Both the position numbers and the translations under genes were made by a program. Shown here piece by piece: positions 22,748-36,200 of a stretch of DNA of 64,000 nt. The notes under the pieces were generated by a model that saw only the letters and a list, made by a program, of their open reading frames with translations, was not told the origin of the DNA and ran no database searches. Location: the NCBI RefSeq assembly GCF_037975245.1, contig NC_092561.1, forward strand, positions 5,382,001 through 5,446,000, written 5' to 3'. Each line of letters opens with the position of its first letter. Positions within the stretch are counted from its first letter, which is position 1. Origin of the DNA: Apostichopus japonicus. Its lineage: Eukaryota; Echinodermata; Holothuroidea; Aspidochirotida; Stichopodidae.

Positions 22748-24440
22748 AGTCTATCGACATTTAACTATTCCAGGTTAACAAGTCATTCTCCTATGAAGCT
22801 TACTTCTTTAATTTTGACTTTTGACAATAGGTCAGTAGGCCTACTTATCCGGCTCAGTAGCTAACTCAATTAACACTAGTCATGATAAGCCAATGGGGAA
22901 ACTTTGTAGGTTTTCTTCCGTACACCACGTAAGAGTTGTTATGATGTGTGTTATTGTTAATAGTGTTTTTATTTCCCGATTTTTTGCGAAAGAGAAATAA
23001 GTGTAAAAACTTTACGCATCAATTATAGTAATATATACGTCATTCAACTTCAAATGAGGGACATGTTAATAGTAACACTATTTAAATAAATCTAAACCAT
23101 CACTCTCCAATTCATTTGAAATTGATTTTGTCTTTAGGTTGCGAGGCAAAAGACAATAGCCATTTAATCCATTTGTTATAGTTGAAAGACTTTTTTGTTT
23201 CTTATGGTAAACCACGCCCAGTAAGTGATGGCGTCATATAACTCTTTATTGACGATCCCAGCGTATGCAGTCGTGTAGTTTACATCATTGACGCATCTTC
23301 CCCCCCCCCCCCGCATTCTCGTTGTAATTATCAATTCCTCTCGCAAATCCAGTGTAAATTGTAATTGAATTACATTATTGTCTCAGGAATATAATCGCAT
23401 TGTTTAATCAAACAATACATTGATTTACTGTGGTTTATATTAAATGATATAGGAAGTTGTTCGTTGGATCAATTGTGATGAATGAAACGCTCTGATATGT
23501 AGGTTCTTACTGGATCTTGCCTTAAAAAAAAAACTTGTGAATGCAACGCAAACTTATAACTGCAGATAAAAATAGAAAAGTATGTGACTGTTAAATTTCC
23601 TTCAATTTTGTGTTACAATGATGAACGCCAAACTGGTTGGTGTTACGTATAGTTACATCCATGCATGGCAATGTTAAGAATCTATGGTATCTAAAAAGGA
23701 ACTTACTTCTGAACCCAAAGAGCGCTAAAGAGATCATTTGAAATTCCAAAATTAAACATGAAGGCCTACTCACCACCAAAGCGAGGAATACTTCGATACA
23801 GGGTTATCGAAGTTGATCGTACTGAACAGATCGTGTACTTAAGGGTGTGTATAAGCTAATTTTACGTTTCATGACTCAGGAATTTTAAACAGGGTTTATT
23901 ATATCATATCTTCTTAATCTTTTATTGTGCCATATTTTAAGTTAGACGACAAAATGCAAGTTTTTAATACCTATATTTTACCTCATATTTTCCACAGATT
24001 AGTTAAAATGTAAGAAATAGGACAATCATGCCAACATTTCGAACAGTACGTTTTAAAAATTCTTTCGTTTAAAGAGCTGCTATATTTATTCAGGGTGTTG
24101 TTCCACAAAACTGACTTTAATTCTTTTATTAACTTCTTATATATTAACTTCTTATTAATTGTTAACTTTGTTTTATATCCTATTTATATATACTTCTTGT
24201 ATTTATACTGGGTATTAATCAATTTCAATACTTAAATATTACTTAAATAAAATACACTGTTCGACCTGGTTTACTCTTCAGCTCTCAACAGCTCAAGACC
24301 TGTGACGAACTGCATGGTTCTTACAAATGTTCCCTTCGTTCCTTCAGGTCTGACATAGGCTGACAGGGGATGGGGAGGTGAGGGGAGGGGAAGGAGGGGA
24401 GGGAGGGGGTCCTTTTCTTCAAAACTACTCAATAAAGCTC
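22748..24440. other. Non-coding stretch downstream of the LRR gene
   Basis: The pre-insertion LRR stop codon lies at 22762-22764. Otherwise there are only chance ORFs, a poly-C run near 23300 and a G-rich purine stretch at 24365-24412 that could form a G-quadruplex. Confidence 0.4.
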
Positions 24441-24443
24441 ATA

Positions 24444-25075
24444 GGAGTGTTAGCTCAGTGGTTAACACCGGTGCCTTCCAATCATAAGGTCCCCGGTTCG
24501 AGTCACTCCAAGATTAATGTATGTCGTCCAGTTACTGAGTTGTTGACAATTGACAATTCAAGGGCGTAGGAACCGGGGGGCTGGGGGGCGCCAGCCCCCC
24601 CCCCCCAGTGAAAATATGGGGGGCGGGAGTATCGTTCCGCCCCCCCCCCCCCGCTCCGCAAGTCAGAAACCCCCTTTTTCATTTCCAAATGAGAAAAAAA
24701 ATCTCATTTGAAGCACCAAATTGCATCTAAGGCCAGGTGAAAATGCAAAATTCTTTACAAAATGGAGTGGGTGTTGAAGTGTGCTATATTGCACCAAATT
24801 GCATCTGAGGCCACCTGGAAATGCAAAAAAAATTCCAAAGGGGAGGGGGACACCCCCTCCCCTTAGACCCCTCCCCCAGGCTGGCCATCAGTCTTCAGCC
24901 CCCCCCCCCACTCAAAAGTACCTTCCTACGCCACTGTGACAATTCATAATCATGGACGTTAAATATGAATGTAAGAGACTGACTTCGGTCAGCTTGCGGC
25001 TTTGGTAAGCCAATGGGGGGGCTTCTTCGCGAGTTCCTGCTTGCAGGAGGATCTAAAAATACATACATACAATAC
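24444..25075 (+). mobile_element. tRNA-derived SINE (second family), interrupted by a MITE
   Basis: The tRNA-like head has an A box (TTAGCTCAGTGG) and a B box (GGTTCGAGTC) at about 24451-24510. The body continues after the inserted element at 24937 and shares its 3' part with 15555-15675. It ends in a CATA-rich tail. Confidence 0.8.
24559..24936. mobile_element. hAT-type MITE nested in the SINE
   Basis: The ends are CAAGGGCGTAGGAA and, read inward from the right, CAGTGGCGTAGGAAGG. A perfect 8-bp target duplication TGACAATT lies at 24551-24558 and 24937-24944. The interior is C/G-homopolymer-rich and contains two copies of a caccaaattgcatct motif. There is no ORF. Confidence 0.9.
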
Positions 25076-25808
25076 AAAGCTGTAGAATGTTAGCTTGAAT
25101 AGTCAGAATTTCATGAAAATAGTGACACATTAAGTGGCAACGTTTGGAATATGCCATTTTGTGTTTATAGCGTATCACGAATAACGAAAAAGGTGTTTTG
25201 TAGGGGCGAGGAAATGTTGAGAGCCGAATGGAATCATTAATGACCCGTTCATTAACCTGTTTGATTGAATCGTTAATTCCGTAATGGTTTCTCATATAAG
25301 AATTGGCACACTACTATAAACAAACGTAAAAAGCTCCTTTGAAGGCTTTGGCTAGTTGCAGATTAAATGTTATATAACTATATTTCTGTTGTATTATGAA
25401 GCTAAATATTTTTACACTGTTACATGAGAACCAGAGCCATAGATATTTGGCTCTTATGAAACCTATAATTTTGCCGATAGGGGGAAATCGGGGCAGTATA
25501 AGGTATGCCGTGTGTGTTAGTTGGGGGAGGAGGGGGTTGGCAATGAAGCACGGTGAATGTGTATTTTTATTGGCAGTCTTCTGACGGTTTCAGTACCAGA
25601 ATTGGAACGTGTTGACCACAGCTGCATTCACCCATGCCCTTTGTTGACTTCACTAGTGCTTTTCGTATACTCTTTAGCACCAGTCCACATTTTGCTTCGA
25701 AATAACAATCTCAATTGTTTTTCCAAGATGAATACATTTATGAGAAGTTATTTCCTTGCACTCGTTTATATAATGTGTAATTATATAATTTATATAATCT
25801 GCTCCACA
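25076..25808. other. Non-coding stretch
   Basis: Nothing recognisable between the two SINEs; only short unsupported ORFs. Confidence 0.35.
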
Positions 25809-26120
25809 CCGGTGCTGTGGCCGAGTGGATAAAGGCGGTGGCATTTGAAGCAATGAGGCTTAGCAATCGGGAGGTTCGGGGTTCGATTCCCGGCCGGGTC
25901 ATAGTAAGGTGGGTTTTTCATCCAAGAGCAATCTACGGTTTTCCCATCTGAAATGACTTTCTAAATTGAAAAGATTCCAAATTTGAGTTAAAATGTTGAA
26001 TTGGAAGCCACCGGACGTGTAAGTTGTAATCCTCTAAGCCCTTGCAGGTGTCTCCCACATTTGTGGTCGCTTAAGCGTCGTAAAAATTACTGCTGATTAT
26101 TAATATTATTATTAATTCTG
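25809..26120 (+). mobile_element. tRNA-derived SINE, copy 2
   Basis: Better preserved than the copy at 11715. The tRNA-like head has an intact B box (GGTTCGATTCC) at about 25882-25892. The body is identical in order to copy 1, with an ATT-repeat tail. Confidence 0.85.
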
Positions 26121-29100
26121 CTTGTTTAATACACTGTTCAGAATAAGACTTGTCACTCATGGTTAAGCTTTTTTTCAGCTTCCTAACATGCCAGGGGATG
26201 AACAGGGAAGAGGTGGAGGGATAGATGTCAGTGACGCATGTTCACATCAACTCAGGGTTAACCGTGACAGTGAAACACTAAAGAACAAATTGCCAAATAT
26301 TAGGGAAACAAAAACTGATATTCAAGTCAATTCTCATTTTTTATTTAAAAGTTTTGTTTTTACCAATTTTCATACATACCTTTGAATCTCATTTTATATG
26401 ATAAAGCATTAATTTTTATGTGACAATATTGGATGAAATCTTTGTTAATAGATTTAAGTAAGTCCATACCTCATAGAATACAATTTGAAACATTTCTGTT
26501 AACATACATAACATTAACATCTTAAAAATCCTTTAAAACAGACAGTAATAATAAATTTGTAATATTTGCATAAGTAACAAGATGCATCTTTCTAATGAGC
26601 CTTATTTCTCCGTATAATTGCCTCTGGTGTCAGAATTTTTAATCAGTGATGTCAAAAGTGGAGGTTACTAGGACACCCCATATCGCCCACTGGCTCTATT
26701 GGTAGAACCTCAGACCCCCCCTCCCCACCCCTCCTCCACACACACATGCTTGTTTATTTAAAGGGAATAAAAGACCTATACCCTCTTTACCAAATTCATT
26801 AACCTGATGGATATTAACATTCACTCTGTTATACAATATACATGGTATGCTTCAATCGTATTCAATCTTGTACATTTTATCATTCTTCTGACCAGACTTA
26901 TGGTGCCAGTACAATGTCTCAAATACATGAATGAGTACAAGGTCCTGAATGAGAGGACCAGTCTACAGCCACAAGTATGTGTATATGATCTCTATAAGTT
27001 TGCAGAGTACAAGGACAGAAATTGTACTCGGGTGAGAGATCAAGTATAGATCCCAGAAAAACCAAGCCTGCTTCTGAAATCCTATAAAACATTTGCTTGA
27101 AATGCACTCACCTCTTACTGAATTGAGTACAAGTGCTGGAAGAACAGAAAGTGTACTCAAATATGAGTACAAGTAGAGACTCGAGAAGGTCTGCTTCTGA
27201 CAAACAGTCAAACAGTATTGCTCGTAATGCATGTATCTCTTACTGAATGTACTGAAGGTGTGTATAAATGGGTTACCTCAAACATATTAGGGTCATGCTT
27301 AGCTAGTCATGCACTTGTCTCTTAAATGCTCTGAATGTGTGTAATGGGTTACCTCAAACATATTGCTTTGCTACTAATGCATTTGTCTCTTACTGAATGT
27401 TTTGAAGGTGTGTAATGGACCTCAAACATATTAGAGAGGTATACAGCAGAGGCATTTGGCCTTTCACTATCATATATGTGAACACAATTCATATCTGAGT
27501 TTTAGATTGAAATTTTCCAGTTAATGAATAACACTGAATGTCAACTGAAAGAAAATTGCATGACACCTTGTGAATTGTCAGACCCTGATGGCCAACAGAG
27601 GTGAGGAAAGGCCAAATGAGTAGGTGGGTGTGTAGGGATAAAAGCTCCAACAATGCAATTCAGTGACTGATGAACCTCAACACTGCCCTCACCTTATCCT
27701 CCTTACCTACCCGGGCTGAATTCTGCAGAATTGTACCTTAATTTATTGAGTTACACAAATTTGAATACACTGTAAATCATTTGTCATCGTCATTAAAAAA
27801 ACACAATTTAGTTGAAACTTCTGTTTTTAGAGACAAAAGAAAAAGTAGTAAAAACATGAAAATACATAACACTGTGATCTAATATTATCATCGACAGAAG
27901 TTACTTAAATCTTAAAGAATGATTATTTTTCCTATGTATTCAAACTTAACAAAACGTACCATACAAAATAAAACCAACTCAAAGGCAAATTTACTGAAAA
28001 CTAGGATTGAAACTTTATTCGGTGTGACATATTCTTTGTTTACGATCAAACCGTTAATGAGGAAACTTGAATATTCCATGAAAACCGGTTGAATTTCCTC
28101 TAGACAAAAACAACATTTTGTCCACGAAAAAAGTGACAAAATACAAATCTGCTTCATTACAAAGAATGTATGAACAAACTAAAATGAAAGAATGCACATC
28201 CAGAGAATTTGCACCAGATTTATGAACAGAGTAAAAGAGATTCAATTATAAAATGAAAAAAAATTAACAATAACAAGTGAAAATTATATATACCAAGGTG
28301 AATTTGTATAAACGTATCATACATCATGAGAGACATTTTATGCTTTACATAAATGCGAAAGTAGAAATAACTTTCAGAAAGACAAATGTTCTCTTAAAAT
28401 TGTGTAAAAATTAAAGACAAAAGAAGACTAAAAACGGGTATAAACCGTTATGAGCTATAAAAATTAAAACAGCTAAAATTAACCAAAAAGGCTGATATTT
28501 GTTTTTAAAATGAAGGAAACATTTTGTGACTACATTTAAGGCCATTTTTGAAGGTAAAAAAAAAAAAAAAAAAAAAAAATTTAGTTCTTGTGATGTAACT
28601 TAAAGTAGTGGTTAGGTGCCGTGTCAAAGGTCATAAACTGAGGTAGGCTGCATCCAGGCTGCACAGCAGACATAGGCTCTGCAGAGATAATTCCCTGTCT
28701 GGTTTACATTGATTCATCCGGGTTGCAGCTGCTGCAGCTATTTGACATGGTGCCTTACATTTATTTCATCATTAACATTTAATAACCACATTGGAAGTAA
28801 ATAACGCGATATTTCAAACTAATGGTATGAATCGACTCAACTCATTAAAAATTCTGCGGTTGACTGGCAATTAATCCCTGGCCCATGTACTGGCAGTAAT
28901 ACCTACCCAAATTCTTATATGCTCAATAGGCTAGTCTTACATAAATCTGCTATGAATAAATCACACAGGATTAGGTTATGGGTTGATATCTATCTCGAGA
29001 GTACCGCAACTTTTCGGGAACAAAAAGTACATTCGACTGAAACAGTTAATTAAACAAATTAACAATGGAATAAATCCCCCCAAAACCAATTATCTCTTTT

Positions 29101-29401
29101 GGGGGAATTTTTGTTAACTACGCACTTACCTCATTTAGGTATGTACATGAGGGAAGTAAGTGTGTGTTATAAATACTAATTTATTAATTAGTGGGTGATT
29201 AATTAACATCGTTATCACATTGTGGCTTTCCGTTAGAGAAAGTTCAGTAACGTATGCTTTCTTCCTGCTTATAGACGACTAATGCTTTTAGAAAATTCTT
29301 CTCTATCACAAAAGTTCTCTGCTTCTAAGTTTGATAAAATATTTGTGATGCATTGTGAAAACTTATCTGCAAATTTCTCAATAACAGCTCATTTTAAAAC
29401 A
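26121..29401. other. Non-coding stretch with degenerate repeats
   Basis: No supported gene. 27200-27440 holds about three degenerate units of about 100 bp (ctcttactgaatgt ... gtgtgtaatgggttacctcaaacatatt). GAGTACAAG recurs around 26930-27170. There is a poly-A run near 28557-28579. Confidence 0.45.
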
Positions 29402-31986
29402 TAGGAATAGATTTAAAAAGCAACAAAACAACATCTAAAATAATACTGATGTGGACTGGTGATAATGTGACCGATTTTATATAGCTAAAATGGAAAAATC
29501 AAATACGCTAAAAGCAGTGCAAAATAATGGGAATACACTAAATATTAAATTTTAAAAATTTAATTTAATGTTAAAACGTTAACATAGGTGGAAGTACATA
29601 AGCTGGACATGTAAAAAAAAAATTACAAAAATTTGCCTCAAATTTCACTTCATTTTGGATAATTATCAAAGGTATAATCATACTCAAGTTTTTTACTTTT
29701 TGTTGTTGAAAATTTGTAATTTGTAAAAGAAAAAAGTGCACTTCATGTTATGATTATTAAACTTTTCTCATGGCCTAATGAGAGGGAGATGCCATCAGCA
29801 ATAATGCTATTTTGTCTAACAAACTAATCTAAAAAATAATCTCAAATTTAACTGTGGGGACAAATCTGTATCTGATTCCAAAAATCTATGATTGATATTC
29901 AAATATTTAATATCAATTTTATGCAGGACTTGTTATGATAGGAAGATTATAGGAAATCAGTCTTGTTGTTTCTTATCTTCTTCTTACTTCAAAAATTAAC
30001 AAATATTAAAAAATCGACCAGGCCACAAATAGCATCACATACCCATTTAATCAGGTTGGATGGAAAAAAACACAGCCAGCTGCATAAACAGTGTAAAAGA
30101 AACTTTTAAAGTGTCTCAAACTTTCAAGTGAATCAAGTCTCTACTTAGTATTTACTTTAAAATTTATAAAGTGGTCACTAATGTGTGTTACGGTGAGGTA
30201 TTTCTTTTGACAATACAAGACTTATTACATTGTATAAAATGATGCACAGTAATCATTCTCAAATTTCTATTTTAGACAATCTTATTTAAGAAACGTATTT
30301 CCACGTCGTTTTTACGTCGATAGTGTCGGCAAATTCTTGACCTACAACGGTCTACACTATCCTTAAAGTTCTTTTCGATATATTTAGGTGGACATTGTTT
30401 TAGAAGACAGTCTCGTCCAGGATTCGAAAGTAAATCGATATAAGACATTAATGGAAGACAAACAGTATGTGCTCATCTTTAACTCTTCCGTTTTGAATCA
30501 CCGTCTTTAAAGAGACATAAAAAGTTCTCTGTTTCTTTTTCTAGCTGAGCTTCATTTTGATCTCTTTCTAAGATATTTTTCTATCCAGGAAACAGGACAA
30601 AACTTGTGGAAAAAGGGAAAAGCTTAAAAAAATGCAGAGGCAGCATAGAAACAATGATCCATGAGAGTTTGAAAACCTGAGTCAGTGATGATGATGTTAA
30701 TATCAAATACATTGTTATGTCTTGCAGATGCTATGATGAAAGCATTGACAATTAACAGGCCTCAATGTATAAACACAAGAGTGGTTGCAGCAATTAATCT
30801 AATTAACCCAAAAATATTTGACAGTTATTTACTAAAGATAACGGATCAATTTTCAGTCGTGAATCTATTTCTCTCAACTGCAAAAACTTTCATATTAGAT
30901 TTGAAGATTTTAAACCCCACATTTTCTCGTTTTCAGAAAAGAGCATAATTATACATAAAATTTGTGTTAAAAGAAAGGGGGGGGGGGTAAGCATTGTTTA
31001 TTGCGACAGTATATTGCTTTCTCCAGTTAGACAAATGGTGCCATTTTTCTTTCACTTCTTTGCACATTAGGCTTATCTTTAGTACTACAGACTTTTGACT
31101 CATTAATGTTTTAATTTTGTCAGCATTTAATCTTTTCCAGTACTTTGACCTTACAGTCAATTGAATGCAATAAGAATGTTGCACCTTTTTCTCAGTTTTG
31201 AAACACTCTTATAGGCTGCTGACTTGTAAGCTTCAAAATAATATTTGAAACTCTGTCACAAAAATGTCCGCATGAGTGACGATGTAAAAAAAAAAGTAAG
31301 ATGTATGAAATAGAAGGAAGTCGTAAATAAATATGTTAGCGAGAGATATAAATGCAGAGAAAATATTAAAAAATGTCAGAATAATGGCATTAATTGTTTC
31401 CTAATTAAGTACTTATCCTTGGGTTTTGAGATGCATATTTCCTTTCTGGGTATTGCCTCTATCTAACAGCAAAACGGTGGGCAAGTTAATCACAGGATTG
31501 GTACAAAAATTGACCAACACAAGAAGAACAAAAAAGGAAGAAAATTATACTACTATTAGAGAAAAGGTTTTTCTGCAAATGGAAGCGACCCACCTCACCT
31601 GTATTTTAATGAGGACACATAACTGCTCTCTTAAGAAAACAAAGGTTAATTCCAGCTCAGATTTTGCAAGAAGTATAACAGTTTGCCTCCAATAGTAATT
31701 ATCGACATTAATTTATTATTCACATTTCATAGGATGAACCTCAGCCTCTGCCTCAGCCTCTCTAAAGGTTCATTTTGCGCTGTCGACTAACAGGGATGAA
31801 CACATTTTACCATCATTTATGCTACCAGCCAGGTTTTTTCGTTTTGCTTGCCAAACCATCCGCATGCATCCTTATGCAGATTGCTGTAAATTTCTACCGT
31901 GACTTTCACAGCCTTTACAGGTGCCAGGCAGCAAGCAGAGAAGACAATTCTGACGTCGTCCGACAGAGGGCAGCACACAACTGGCG

Positions 31987-32043
31987 TCAATCTATCTCCG
32001 ATTCCTGGACAGAGTCTTCGGAATCACTTTCGACCACTACTCC
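31987..32043 (-). CDS. Arm B terminal exon, acidic tail
   Basis: Acceptor gtcttag. Codons GVVVESDSEDSVQESEID then TGA; nearly identical to arm A, which supports real coding use. Confidence 0.7.
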   Translation of the reverse strand, partial: GVVVESDSEDSVQESEID

Positions 32044-33228
32044 CTAAGACAAGAAAATGAATGACCAAAATATTGATGTGTAAATAACTTAGACATCACA
32101 GAAAATTTGTCTGCTTTTAGTCTGTGTAAGTTATTACTGAGTGTTAAAAAATAGATATAAGCAACAAACAAAAGTACTTTTAAAAGTTAAAGGCATTTTT
32201 TTTACTGCTTAATGAAAATGGGAAACACGTCTTCATCGACACAAGATAGTTATTTCTTGACCATAACTACTGGAAGGGTCATCCCTATTTCCCCCAATGA
32301 GCTACATGCAAAACTTTTAAAAACAATTTTATTGGCACGAGCATTTTCCCTCACTGCCACATTTTACTTATTTGTAAACAAGCACAGTTCTCAATGGCCT
32401 GGTAGTAAATAGAAGTGTTAAAATTTCCATGAGTAGTAACTCTACAATTGTTTTTCTTTTTTCTTCTATCAGTAGGTAACCAATAATGATATAGTCTAAT
32501 CAACTTCATGTTCCACCTGATTCAATATTGTAACCATTGTGAAATTGTTCTCCACAAATGTTTTTATATTATTTCTTTTCTGGGTGATTATATGAAAATG
32601 TAATGAAAAGAGACAGATTGAAGGCCGCGAAGACTTACCCAACCGCCCTGGCTGTCGATCCAAGCGGCAAACTTATGCCCGATGTAGTTAATACTGTTTT
32701 CTTTGATGGAGTTTGCCTTCCTGCCGAAGGCTTGGGCTAACTTGCAGGCCTGTTTGGTAAAATGGAACACTAACGCTAACTGAGATATTTCCTCCATGCC
32801 AGGGTTTCTGTTGATGAGCGATTGCACAGCTTCTTGGAATGTCACATAAGCACTGTCGTAGATTACCCTACGTATCATGTCCGTCGGTATGGGCTGGTTC
32901 CGACCCTGCAAGGTGTAACGTAAAGTTTTACATTAGCATTTTCTTTAAATTTTTAAATCTTTAAAATTTAGCAACCAAGACTTGATTTTTAGCGGAACTC
33001 TAGCATGGAACGTGTCGTGATTGTTCGACGAGGCTTGAAATTTTGTGTGTGGATGTCAGCTTCCAGTATCAATTTTTGGTTTTTAAGAAATTGGCCATTG
33101 GAATATGCAAAAGTACCTGAAAAGATCCAGCAATTCCTGTTTTTAAACCTTTCTCTCTCAACTCCATTGTTGTCATAAGGAAACTGATTGCAAACACAGG
33201 GTGAAGTAAGTCAATGTAATTGTGCAGT

Positions 33229-33284
<56 letters not shown>

Positions 33285-36200
33285 GACAATGCAACTCGTA
33301 TTTTTGTTTCTTTGGGCCAGAAAGCAAGCCAAAAGTCCAAGTTGATTACTGGTCAGAGTTTTATACTAGACAATTGTTGAGAGTTCTGTTGCATCTGAGG
33401 AACTGACTTTATCGCCTGTGTATACAACTATATAGTCCAATCACATTTATCGATGAACATCACCTGTTTAAAGGGTAATTTCCCAAAGAAATCCACCCCC
33501 CCTCCCCCTCCCCTAAGAAAATCATCTTACAAGTTATCAGGTATTCATTTTCTTATGTCTTTTTATTAATTTATTTATTTATTTATTTAATTTTTGGGGG
33601 AGTTTTGATTCCTTTCACCAATTTCTCTCCAGTATATGTATATATTTATATTATTCAAATGGGAAAACATTCTATAAGCATTGTGCTTCTTTTTTTCTCC
33701 TTTCCGCGCCTTTGTATAGCTTAAATATTGTATATAAATTATCTTGATGAATGTTTTTTTCTTTCTATGTACCTGACTGTCTAGATTATATTGTATATCA
33801 AAATATTTGTTTATACTTTGTTAAACTTTCATGTACTGTACAAAATTGCTTGAAATATATTGTTGTCATTGTCATTGTAATGGATATTTAAGAGTGATGG
33901 GCTAACCTGTCCCCTGAAGAACTCATCCCCACAAGGAAAATGATACTACATGGGCCCACAAGTACAAATATTCTGAGACACAAAATGGAAGGTGTACATC
34001 AAACCATTCATCCAGATGGGAAATCCTTGTGGACGACTAAAATCCACAATTTAAGAAACACCTCTAGGTACACAGTGACAAGGAAATGACTCGTCGCTAT
34101 TAACGGTGTGCAGCGCTAAAAGCCAGTTTCCAAGTTCACTCTCGAAATGGTAGAGTGATCATGGCTAAGGGTTTAGCGAGGAGACGGATAAAGTTAAAGG
34201 GTGTGAAGACTTGCGCACAAAGAAACATCTAATCCGGGTATCTGACCTAGTTTCGAATGAGGTGTAACAGAATTGTTTATAGACACCACCATCGATCCCA
34301 GAATATACACACACAGTTTGCTACCGTCGGTAATTTGACACTAGTGTACAGTCAATACATACAACTACGGTCATACCCACAACACAGTGTACATAGCAGC
34401 ATGGACATCTCAGGTCTAGATAAAAGAAGACAAGGTATCACTTTTCATTACTGTCTGCATTTTGTAGCGCCAAGAAGAAAACTTCACTTGCAAGCAACGG
34501 AAAGGTAACTTTTTCAGAGCGGGGCACGCGGTTTGGGGCGAGTCTTCAATGCCTTTAAAAGAAGTAACATTTGAAATCTGGATCCCCCTCCTCTGTGAGT
34601 CTTACCCTGGAAACTCCATCTACCGTCCTTCTGATGCGGCTCCCTATGGCATCATTCAAGTCCGAAGCTGTAGGTGGAAAGAGAGAAAAATAGTCTTGAA
34701 ACTTCATAAATCCCCCAAAAACGTGATGAAAAGTTTATTGATGGGGAAATTATTTTTTTTACAAGGCTAAAGATATTTGCAGATAGTGCCTTTTACAGTA
34801 TAACTGTTGCACTTTGTCTACAAATTAGTTTTGGCTTTTAAGGAACATTCTTTGATCGTAGGAACATTTCTTCCGTGTCGATTTGCCACGACAACCCCCA
34901 TTCGTCGTTTTTTTTTCTGTTTTTCACTCATTCCAAAAAATCACACATGACCAATTTCAACGAGATACTATATTTTTCATTCTTTTACTTTTTAATTTTT
35001 GTATAATAACATAATCTAAAGCCCAAACTAGATTTCAATTTGAAGAAAGGGGTTACCTTCCCTTTCCGTGCCTTTCCCTAAACTACCTAATTCAGGTACT
35101 CAATACATAATTACAAGCTACACATATATTAAAAACAATGAAAGTGATGCTTATACGACTAGTACTCCCACACATCTTCTGAACCCATACGTATCAAAAG
35201 AAGCTGCACATTCCATCACCGCAAGGCAGGGTACCTCAAACCCACCATCATGTAACTAATTCCAAATTTGCATCTGACTGAAGGCATCATCCATCAATGA
35301 CCGACTGACCGGGTTGCGTCATATCATAAAGCATAGCCCGAATCCTGCACACGGTACTTACTTGACCCAGAGGCTCCTCCGGACGAAGCACCATTGCCAC
35401 GGAGGGACCGGGACTCTTCCGCCAACAGACTGGCCTTGGCCTGGCTCGGTCCTGCCTCCTCCCCTCGTCCACCGGTATCAGATTCAAAATGGTACTCCTG
35501 TACCACCTGGTCCCCGATCTGGGCCAGTCTGTCGGCTATCCTCTTGAAGAACTCTTCCTGCTCGTCGACAGATCTCTGCTCAAACGGAACGTCGCTACCA
35601 GACGCTGTAGACAACACAGAAGACGAGTAGTATTAAACATATGGAGGGAGGAAATATTTATAAAATTGATATATATTCCAAGAATTACTGGTTTGGATAT
35701 TTATGAGTGACAAGCTTACCTGTCTCCCAACAACCTTAGCACCGTGTTCTACTGTGCCTAGAAGGAACTGGTAGGGGGCAGGGGGGAGGATGGGGATGAA
35801 CTTTGTTTTCTTTGCCAAATTTGTCTGATAGAGTTTAAGTTGGAGCTGATATCGATAGCCTGCTTTTAGAGCATTCTTTGGAAGCACTGTGGTATTCATA
35901 TGTTTAGTTCCATCCTCACCTCCACTCTCCTCCCAAGTACTACTGGTCCAGCTGCTCCCCAGACTTGTTCGACTGACTCGTCTAGATGGGTCCTCGTCCC
36001 CGGTGTTTTCCTCGCCTTGGACTCTGCTGCCCTCTTCCAGACCTTGCGCTTCCAGATCACTGGCCATCGACAGAGACATTGAATATTCCAGCTCTCTGGT
36101 ATGGACATTTCTTCGTATATGGCCGGGGGTGGTGCTGTCCAGGTTCATTACATCTACCGAGAAAACAGAAAGTCAAATATGTCAGAGATACAGTGAACTG

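Noticed and set aside
24365-24412. G-quadruplex regulatory element
   Set aside because: The G-run spacing would allow it, but it is an isolated purine-rich simple repeat with no nearby gene start.
24444-24515. Functional tRNA gene
   Set aside because: A and B boxes are present, but the body and 3' tail match a SINE family seen at 15555, and acceptor-stem pairing is not evident.
26170-26282. Candidate exon after a strong polypyrimidine tract (GDEQGRGGGIDVSDACSH)
   Set aside because: The acceptor is good and the frame open, but there is no matching donor phase, partner exon or recognised domain. I could not support it.
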